NCBI RefSeq assembly: GCF_014649795.1
Contig: NZ_BMTS01000045.1
Location: 1-35,759, forward strand
Direction: 5' to 3'
Source: Streptomyces melanogenes
GTDB lineage: Bacteria; Actinomycetota; Actinomycetes; Streptomycetales; Streptomycetaceae
Length of the DNA: 35,759 bases
Shown: one piece after another, positions 7,611 to 14,300 of the stretch
Layout: every line of letters begins with the position of its first letter
Position numbering within the stretch: the stretch's first letter is position 1
Notes under the pieces: generated by a model
The model's input: only the letters and a program-made list of their open reading frames with translations
Databases searched by the model: none
Told to the model about the DNA's origin: nothing
Program-made: the position numbers and the translations under genes

Positions 7611-8534
7611 TCAGTCGCCGGTCCGCTCCGAGGGTTCGATCTGAGAAGGCGTCAGGTCCATGGGTGACGCTTCGTCGGGCGAGAGCGCGCCGGTGCCGCC
7701 GCGCCGCGCGAGAACCCGTTCGCGCCAGCGGACCACACCGAGCGCGAGCACGAACAGCACGGTCATCGGCACCGCCAGGACCACCATGCTGAACGGGTCG
7801 CCGGTAGGGGTGGCGAGCGCGGAGAAGACGAAGATGCCCATGACGAAGGTGCGCCAGCGGGCGGTGAGGCCCTGTGCGCTGACCACACCCGTGAAGTTGA
7901 GCAGTACCAAGAAGAGCGGCATTTCGAAGGAGACGCCGAACACCAGGATCATCCGGATGAAGAAGTCCAGGAACTGGTCGCCTTGGAGGGAGTTGCTGAA
8001 CGACTCCGGGGTGAAGCCCAACAGGATCTTCAGGGCCTGCGGGAAGACCCAGTAGGCAAGCCCCGCCCCGCCGAGGAAGAGCGGGACGGCCGCGGCGACG
8101 AAGCCGATGGCGTACCGCTTCTCGTGACGGTGCAGGCCCGGTGCGGCGAAGGCCCACAGCTGGTACGACCAGATCGGGCTGGAGATCACCACGCCGGCCG
8201 CCAGCGCCACCTTGAAGGTGAAGGTGAGCGGGGTCATCACGCCCTGCATCACCATCAGCCCGTTGGGGCAGTCCGGGGTGGGGGGCGCGATGCCGTGCGT
8301 GCCCGGGATGTGGCAGCTGGGCCCGGTCAGATGGGCGATCAGCCAGCCGTGGATCTTCCAGCCGACCACCGTGCCCAGGAACACCCCGAGCATCGCCTTG
8401 GCCACGCGGTTGCGGAGCTCGCGCAGATGTTCGCGGAGCGGCATCCGGCGCTTGGCACGGCGGCGGGTGGGCGCGGGGGCGGGAGGGTCGGCGACGGCCG
8501 GGGGGTGGGGTTTCGTCAGCTGGGTCGTGTCCAC
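7611..8534 (-). CDS. tatC: TatC, twin-arginine translocase receptor subunit
   Basis: 307 residues. TatC binds the twin-arginine signal peptide together with TatB and forms the core of the export machine for folded proteins. The N-terminal cytoplasmic motif MPLREHLRELRNRV (about 31-44) is the classic family start, followed by six predicted membrane spans including VALAAGVVISSPIWSYQLW, and the FEMPLFLVLL segment in the fourth span. A short Pro/Ala-rich extension precedes it and a charged tail (about 265-307) follows. GTG 8534 is the start, with GAGGAG 11 bases away. It follows the TatB-like gene by 67 bases and precedes the UbiB-like gene by 55, so the three are likely one unit. Its place beside an enediyne-type cassette, not a housekeeping context, is notable. 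Confidence 0.95.
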   Translation of the reverse strand: MDTTQLTKPHPPAVADPPAPAPTRRRAKRRMPLREHLRELRNRVAKAMLGVFLGTVVGWKIHGWLIAHLTGPSCHIPGTHGIAPPTPDCPNGLMVMQGVMTPLTFTFKVALAAGVVISSPIWSYQLWAFAAPGLHRHEKRYAIGFVAAAVPLFLGGAGLAYWVFPQALKILLGFTPESFSNSLQGDQFLDFFIRMILVFGVSFEMPLFLVLLNFTGVVSAQGLTARWRTFVMGIFVFSALATPTGDPFSMVVLAVPMTVLFVLALGVVRWRERVLARRGGTGALSPDEASPMDLTPSQIEPSERTGD

Positions 8535-8601
8535 GGGGACAGAGCTCCTCAGGGGTGAGCGAAGAGGTCGGCGGTCGGCAGCCCGTAGCGCCCCACCGGA
8601 G

Positions 8602-9135
8602 TCACGCCTGCGGACGGGCCGACTCGCGCGCCTGTCCGCCGCTCTCCCCTGCGGGCGTCGGTGCCGCGGGCACCTGCGGCGGGTCGGGCCGTTCGTCGGC
8701 GGCCTGCTCCTGCTGTGTCGACGGAACGTACGGGGGGCTGTAGTTCACGTGCTTCTCCAGCGGGATCGGGGCCGTGAAGGGGTCCTCCCCCTCTTTCAGC
8801 CCCATCTGCTCGGCCGAGGGGAACGGCACGTGCTCCGGCCAGCCCTCGGGTTTGGGGGGCTGCACCGGATTGGGCTTGTAGGTCCAGTCCGGCTGGTCCT
8901 CCTCCAGGAGGTGCTTCCTGACGAACGCCCGCGGGTTGAGGTCGCGCAACTGGACATTCTGATACTCGGGCCCCAGCTCGTTGCGCACACCTTCGGAGGC
9001 GTCGCGGAGCGCGCCGCGCAGCCTGCGCAGGCCACGGGCGGCCTCGCCGACCGCCTTGGGCAGCTTGTCGGGTCCGTAGATGAAGAGTGCGATCAGGGCG
9101 AGAGCGACCAGGGTGAACGGGCTCAGGTTGAACAC
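8602..9135 (-). CDS. tatB: TatA/TatB-family translocase subunit (TatB-like)
   Basis: 177 residues. The N-terminal span FNLSPFTLVALALIALFIYG followed by the hinge GPDKLPKA and an amphipathic helix (AARGLRRLRGALRD) is diagnostic of TatA/TatB. Length and the long Pro/Glu-rich cytoplasmic tail fit TatB better than the short TatA. TatB partners TatC in recognising twin-arginine signals. GTG 9135 is chosen because GGAG lies five bases upstream; ATG 9138 and GTG 9141 are too close to it. tatC follows 67 bases downstream. A probable hairpin (9270-9294) between this gene and the upstream hydrolase gene suggests its own promoter lies in 9142-9269. The locus also has a short TatA at 21437, so the local set has A, B and C. 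Confidence 0.9.
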   Translation of the reverse strand: MFNLSPFTLVALALIALFIYGPDKLPKAVGEAARGLRRLRGALRDASEGVRNELGPEYQNVQLRDLNPRAFVRKHLLEEDQPDWTYKPNPVQPPKPEGWPEHVPFPSAEQMGLKEGEDPFTAPIPLEKHVNYSPPYVPSTQQEQAADERPDPPQVPAAPTPAGESGGQARESARPQA

Positions 9136-9269
9136 CATCACTCCAATGGAGACGGCGGATCGCCACAGGGGCGACGTTCATCATCGCGGGATTCCGGCTG
9201 CCTCCCGTGCCAAGGCGTCCGCGGCGGAGGAGGATTCACCCGTTGGGCGCGCCGGACGGCGCAACCGCG

Positions 9270-9294
9270 GGGGTGCGGACCACGACCGCACTCC
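9270..9294 (-). terminator. Probable terminator after the hydrolase-like gene
   Basis: A nine-pair stem (9270-9278 with 9286-9294, one G:T pair) around a seven-base loop, 11 bases beyond the stop of the minus-strand alpha/beta-hydrolase-like gene. It would separate the enediyne cassette transcript from tatB-tatC. Confidence 0.45.
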
Positions 9295-9305
9295 CAGCGG
9301 AGCAC

Positions 9306-10142
9306 CTACGCGTCCGTCCCTTCCCAGAAGACGGCGAGTGCCTTCGCCACGGCGTCCGGGTTGTCGTAGTGCGTCAGGTGTCCGGCCCGGGCGATGACGC
9401 TGTGGCGCGCGCCCAGTTGCAGGGCGAGCTCCTCGGTGCGGGCCGACGGGACGAGCGTGTCCTGTGCACCGCGCATCACCAGGACCGGCACGCCGGTGGC
9501 GACCAGCCGGGTGAAGAGGTCGGGGTCGGGGACGGCCGCGGCCAGGCTCCGCAGTCCCGTCGGGTGGGTGCGCTCCAGACGCTGGCGGATCACGGTGCGG
9601 CGCTCCTCGGTCAGGCTCCCGGCGCGGTGCTGCGCGCCCAGGTAGGCCTCCCAGTCGTCGGCCCGCGTGTCGTGCTCCGCGCCCGCGTCCCAACCGGGGC
9701 TGAGAAGGGTGAGGCTGCGGTAGTGGTCCGGCCGGGCCACGACGGCGCTCGCCGCCACCAGTGCCCCCGCGCCGTGGCCGACGAGGTGCGGCAGGCGCCG
9801 TGCGCAGGCCGCGGTCAGTGCGACGTTCAGGTCGAGGGCGAGCGAGGCCAGTGAGTACGCCTCGGGGTCGTCGTGCCCGGGGGTCTCGTTCTGGCCGCAC
9901 TGGTCGAAGGCGAAGCCCCGGTACCCGGCGGCCGCCAGCCGGTACATCAGCGGCGTGAAGTCCTCCTTGGCGCCGCCGGCCCCCGCTACCAGCCCGGCCC
10001 GCACGCCGTCCCAGTGCGGACCGGCCGTGCCGGGCTGGCGGACCTCCACCGCTGTGAGCGGGCCGTGCGGGGCGGGCACCCACCTGGGGATGATCGCCCG
10101 GTCGTCCAGGACATGGGCCTTCGGGTCAGCGGTCGTGCTCAT
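9306..10142 (-). CDS. Alpha/beta-hydrolase-fold protein lacking the nucleophile
   Basis: 278 residues. The fold is clear: a Gly-rich oxyanion strand near 50-58 (LVAGAGGAK), a nucleophile elbow region LPHLVGHGAG (117-126), an acid strand VPVLVMRGAQDTLV and a histidine strand RAGHLTHYDNP near the C-terminus. At the elbow, where GxSxG should place Ser, the sequence is G-H-G124-A-G, so the nucleophile is glycine. It may be a cofactor-free oxygenase, lyase or binding protein of this fold, or an inactive homologue, and not an esterase. ATG 10142 has GAGAGG upstream; a GTG at 10157 is less well placed. It lies 63 bases after the F420-type oxidoreductase gene and is the last gene before a probable terminator, so it is likely in the cassette operon. 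Confidence 0.8.
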   Translation of the reverse strand: MSTTADPKAHVLDDRAIIPRWVPAPHGPLTAVEVRQPGTAGPHWDGVRAGLVAGAGGAKEDFTPLMYRLAAAGYRGFAFDQCGQNETPGHDDPEAYSLASLALDLNVALTAACARRLPHLVGHGAGALVAASAVVARPDHYRSLTLLSPGWDAGAEHDTRADDWEAYLGAQHRAGSLTEERRTVIRQRLERTHPTGLRSLAAAVPDPDLFTRLVATGVPVLVMRGAQDTLVPSARTEELALQLGARHSVIARAGHLTHYDNPDAVAKALAVFWEGTDA

Positions 10143-10205
10143 ACCTGCCTCTCTCACTCTCTCGTCGCAATCGCTTGTTCCCGGCCCCGGTCGGGGACCG
10201 GCTCC

Positions 10206-10904
10206 TCACAGCCGTACGATCCGGCAGCCGACCATTCCGGTACGCCCGGACTGGGCGTCGATGTGGCACAGCAGCATGGCCAGTTGCTCCAGCCAGCGGG
10301 CGTGCGCCAGCGGCCCCGCCGGCACCGCCTCGAAGCCGAGCGCGTCGACCCAGGCGCACACCAGCCGCTGTGCGGCCGGGTCGTCCACGGCGACCGGGAC
10401 GCTCATGCGCCGCCTTTCGCCCAGCGGCACGGGGCCCCCTCCTCTGAGGACCTTCGCCGAGACCGTGTTCAACGCCTTGACCACCCGCGCCCTCGGCAGG
10501 CGCTCGGCCAGCAGCTCGGCTTCGCTCAGGCCCCAGGAGCCCCGCGCGCCGACACTCTCCCGCCGGTTCACCGACGGGTTGGAAAGCTCAAGGACGACCT
10601 TGCCCGCGAGCACCGGCTCCAGTTGCTCCGCCAGCACCCGCAGCGGCTCCCCCGGCGGCACCGCGAGCACCACCAGGTCGGCCGCAGCGGCCGCCTCGAC
10701 GGGCGCCAGCTGCACCACCTCCGGCGGCACCCCCGGGCGCCTGCGGCGGTGCTCGCGCACACCGGCCAGCACCTCCAGGCGACGGCTCAGCGCGGCGTGC
10801 AGCAGCGCGGAACCCATCCGCCCGCAGCCCACCACCGCGGTCCTGACGGACAGCGGCGACGGGGCCGGATCACCGCCCTCCTCGCGCCGGCCCGGCTCAA
10901 TCAC
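10206..10904 (-). CDS. F420-type NAD(P)-dependent oxidoreductase
   Basis: 232 residues. The N-terminal Rossmann motif AVVGCGRMGSALL (about 23-35) and the segment VLAVPPGEPLRVL match the NADP oxidoreductase, coenzyme-F420-dependent family (Fno-like) and related dinucleotide reductases. The motif VKALNTVSAKVL is also typical of this family. It would move hydride between NADP(H) and F420 or a related acceptor. The GTG 10904 start overlaps the thioesterase gene by eight bases, showing tight coupling with the enediyne cassette. An F420H2 supply or a direct reduction step on the polyene intermediate are both reasonable inferences. Electron donor and substrate cannot be read from the sequence. Confidence 0.75.
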   Translation of the reverse strand: MIEPGRREEGGDPAPSPLSVRTAVVGCGRMGSALLHAALSRRLEVLAGVREHRRRRPGVPPEVVQLAPVEAAAAADLVVLAVPPGEPLRVLAEQLEPVLAGKVVLELSNPSVNRRESVGARGSWGLSEAELLAERLPRARVVKALNTVSAKVLRGGGPVPLGERRRMSVPVAVDDPAAQRLVCAWVDALGFEAVPAGPLAHARWLEQLAMLLCHIDAQSGRTGMVGCRIVRL

Positions 10905-11358
10905 GCTTGGCCACCGCCAGGATGGGCTCCCTCTCGTAGGGACGCAGCGCGGTGGTGAGCTCCTCGGGCACCTCGGTGGGCTCCATCACCCCGCGAACGC
11001 GGCGCATGCAGGCGATGGTCTGCTCTCCCCGGGCCGCCAGCTGCGCCGCCGTGCCGTCCATCCGGTAGTAGTCGAACAGCATGGTGATCCGACCCGGTTC
11101 GCGCCGCCCCAGGGACATTCTCACCTCGACCTCGTCACCGGCGAACAGCTCGGCGAAGAAGTCGCACCGGCTGGCGGCGGTCACCAGGGCGAGATCGTCG
11201 TGGAGAGCGGCCATCACTCCTGGCGCGTGCTCGGTCAGGAACATCTCCCGGCAATGGCCTTGCCACAGGAAGTAGTTACTGAAGTACACGTTGCCGACGA
11301 GGTTGGTCTCCTCCAGCATCACCCGATGCCGGTGGTTGTACGTTTTGCGCTGCCACAT
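10897..11358 (-). CDS. Enediyne thioesterase (E10/CalE7/TEBC type)
   Basis: 153 residues, single hot-dog domain. The segment EETNLVGNVYFSNYFLWQGH and the following CREMFL match the thioesterases that work with enediyne synthases, which release the nascent polyene from the acyl carrier protein. These enzymes lack a conventional catalytic acid and use the Asn/Tyr/Arg environment seen here. ATG 11358 has an excellent GGAGGAGG ribosome site. The first 83 bases overlap the end of the synthase gene, and the stop overlaps the next gene by eight bases, so expression is tightly linked. Position next to pksE and the family-specific motif make the assignment secure; which polyene it releases is unknown. 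Confidence 0.92.
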   Translation of the reverse strand: MWQRKTYNHRHRVMLEETNLVGNVYFSNYFLWQGHCREMFLTEHAPGVMAALHDDLALVTAASRCDFFAELFAGDEVEVRMSLGRREPGRITMLFDYYRMDGTAAQLAARGEQTIACMRRVRGVMEPTEVPEELTTALRPYEREPILAVAKRD

Positions 11359-14300
11359 GGACGCCTCCTCCCTCTCTCGCCATCAGGGCCACGGCGATCA
11401 CCGTGCCCGAATCGCCGTCCGTCTCCGTCTCGTTCACGGCCTCCTCAGGTGCCAGGCGCGCGGGAAGCACCACGGTCGCCAGCAGGGACCGCCCGCTGCG
11501 GAAGCGGACCCATCCGTCCTCGAACACCCCGTCCACCGTGACCGGCGCGGTGGGGGTCCGACCGGCCTTGCCCATGCACTCGGCCACGGTCCACAACCGT
11601 GCCGCGGTGGCGTACTCGGGCTCGTCGACGGCCGGGCGCAGCTGGTGCCACAGCGCCGCGAAGTGGGCGCCGAGCGCCTTGCGTACCCGTTCCCCCTCGT
11701 CCGCGGACACCTGCTGCCAGTCGACGGCCGCACCGCCCGGGGCGGCGGCGGTCAGCGTCAGCCGGCCGCAGTGGCTGCGCGAGGTGCCGTGCGGCGGCCG
11801 GACCGGCGGAACGCTGCGGTCCTGCGCACCGCCCGGTTCGACGGCGACGGTGAGTGCGGAGTCGAGTCCGAGGGTGAGCGCGCCGCGCTCCAGGGCCACC
11901 GCGAGCAGCGGCGGGGTCCAGCGGGTCCGGCGCGGCAGCTGACCGACGTCGGTCAGCCGCAGGCGGCGCCAGCGGGCCAGCAGGCGCCCTTCGCCGTCAC
12001 GTGCCTCGACGTCCCACACGTACGATCCGCCCTCGGCCCACAGCTCCCGGGCGTGGACCACTGCTTCTCCGTCGCCGTCCTGCGGCTGGTGCTCGGCGGC
12101 CCAGAACTCCTCGCAGCCGACGGGCAGCAGCCGGCGGTGCGGTACGCAGGCCTGGAGGGCGTGGATGGTGGCGTCGTTGCGTCCGGGGCTGCCAAGGAGC
12201 AGCCCCTGGGGCAGCCCGGAACCGAACCAGTCGGCGCTGGTGTCCGGGTGCAGCCCGGCCCGGACCTCGCGGGCACGCAGACCGTGCAGCGCGCCGACCC
12301 TGCGGAAGCGGCCGGTGTGGAAGTAGAGAGGGCCGTAGAGGTCCTCGGAGGGGACGCCGGGGTCGTCGGCGGCAACCGGACGCACCGCGGGCCCGGTACC
12401 GTCCGGCTCCGCGGCCCGCGCGGTCGCCGGTAGGGGGAACCACGCCCGGAAGTGGTCGGCGCGAAAGGCCGTCTCGTCACTGCGCAGCACGACGGCGATA
12501 CCGCCCTCTTCGGCGAGCGCGCACAGCCGGAGGGTACGGGTGGCCCCGTCCGCAAGGGTGACGGGCCGGTCCAGCGACACCTCCTGGACGTGGCGCAGCG
12601 GTCGTCCCGCCAGTGCCGAGGCGACCTGGGCCATCGCTTCGAGGCCGACCACGGCGGGCAGCACTGTGAGTCCGCCAATGCGGTGGTCGCTCAGATACGG
12701 GTCGGTTTCCTCGCTGACGGTGTTGTCCACCACGAGCTCCACGCCCGGGTAGTGGACGCGTGTGTGCTGCAGGAAGCGGCCGGCGCGCGCGTGCGGCTCG
12801 GCGGCGAGCGGCCGCGGCGGCAGCCCCATGCGCCCGTGCACGGTCACAGCTGTGGGCAGCGGGGTGTTCCCGGCGAGACGGAGCAGCAGGCCCAGGCCCT
12901 GTTCGAGGGGGATCGGCGTGACGTCGAGCCGGGCGAGCCGGTCCAGTACCCCGAGCCGCTCCCCCATGCCGACATCGGCCCACACCGACCAGTCGATCAC
13001 GAGGGTGCGGCAGTCGGGCAGTGTGCGGGCCTCGTCCTCGAGCATCTGGCGGAGCGCGCCGTTGGCGAGCGCGTAGTGGCACTCCCCGGCCAGCCCATAG
13101 CGCCCGATCACCGAGCCGAAGCCGATGAGCAGCCGGAGCCTGCGCCGGTCCACCGCCGCCAGCAGGTGCGAGAGACCGGAGGTCTTGGGGGCGAGGTGCG
13201 CATGCACCTCGGCCTCGGTGAGCTCGGTGAAGCGCCGCGGGTCGTTGACGCCCGAGGCGTGCAGCAGCGCCGTGACCGGTCCCAGCTTGCGTTCCAGCAC
13301 CGCGACCGCGCCCGAGGCGGACAGCGGGTCGGTGATGTCCGCCCGCTGGTAGCTGGCGGTGATGCCGAGTTCGGCGAGCCGTTGCAGGTTCCGGCGCAGT
13401 GATTCGTCGGTGACCGGGTCGCTGCGGCCGAGCAGGGCGAGTGACGCGCCCGTGCTCAGGGCGAAGGCGGCCGCGCCCTCGAAGCCGAGTCCCTTGCCTC
13501 CGCCGCTCACCAGCAGCACGTCGTTCGGGCCGAGCACTTGTTCCCCGGCGGCGGGGTCCGCATCGGAGACCATGGTGGGAGCGGCGAGGGTGCCGTCCTC
13601 GCACACGATCAGCTCGCGCAGGACCCCTGGCTCGGCCGCGGCGACCACGGCGGCGCGCTCGAGACCGGTGTCGGTCTGCGGCACCCGCAGCACGGTGATG
13701 CCCAGTTCGGGGTGCTCCTGGTGCAGGCTGCCGGCGAAGCCGGACAGACCCGAGCCATGGGTGACCAGGACGAGCCGGTGCGAGCCCTCCAGCGCGGCCC
13801 GCGCCGCGCCGAGGAGGACGGTGACACACTCCCGGGAAGCGGCGTCGGGAACGTAGGCCAGTTCCGCCTGTCCCGCCGCGTCCCCCAGCAGCAGACGCAG
13901 GGCGGTGGCGCACAGCGCGCCTTCCGTTGAGGGGACGGTGACCCGGCCGGGACGGTCGACGGGCGCCGGCTCGGGCAGCGCGACGGGGCGCGGCTCCTCC
14001 ACGAAGCAGCGAACCCAGGGCCCGACTCCGGGGACGACCGTCTCCTGCCGGTCGTCCCCGTCCGCTTCGGGCAGCGAGCCCAGCACGTCGATGATTTCGG
14101 CGAGCGAGGCGTCCGCCATGGCCAGCGGGGCGACGGGAGGTTCGAGACCGGCCGCGCAGGCGGCCTCGGTGAGCAGTTGGGTCACCTTCAGCGACGAAAG
14201 GTGGAGGTCGCTCAGCAGGCGCTGATCCAGGGCGAGCGACGCCGGTTCCAGCTCCGTGGCCTGGGCGACCAGGCGCACCACGATCGAGGTGAGGTCCTCA

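Noticed and set aside
12477..13913. A 478-residue minus-strand frame overlapping pksE in another frame
   Set aside because: It shares the strand of pksE but is offset; the KR and DH motifs are all in the pksE frame, and this one is Arg/Ala/Gly-rich without motifs.
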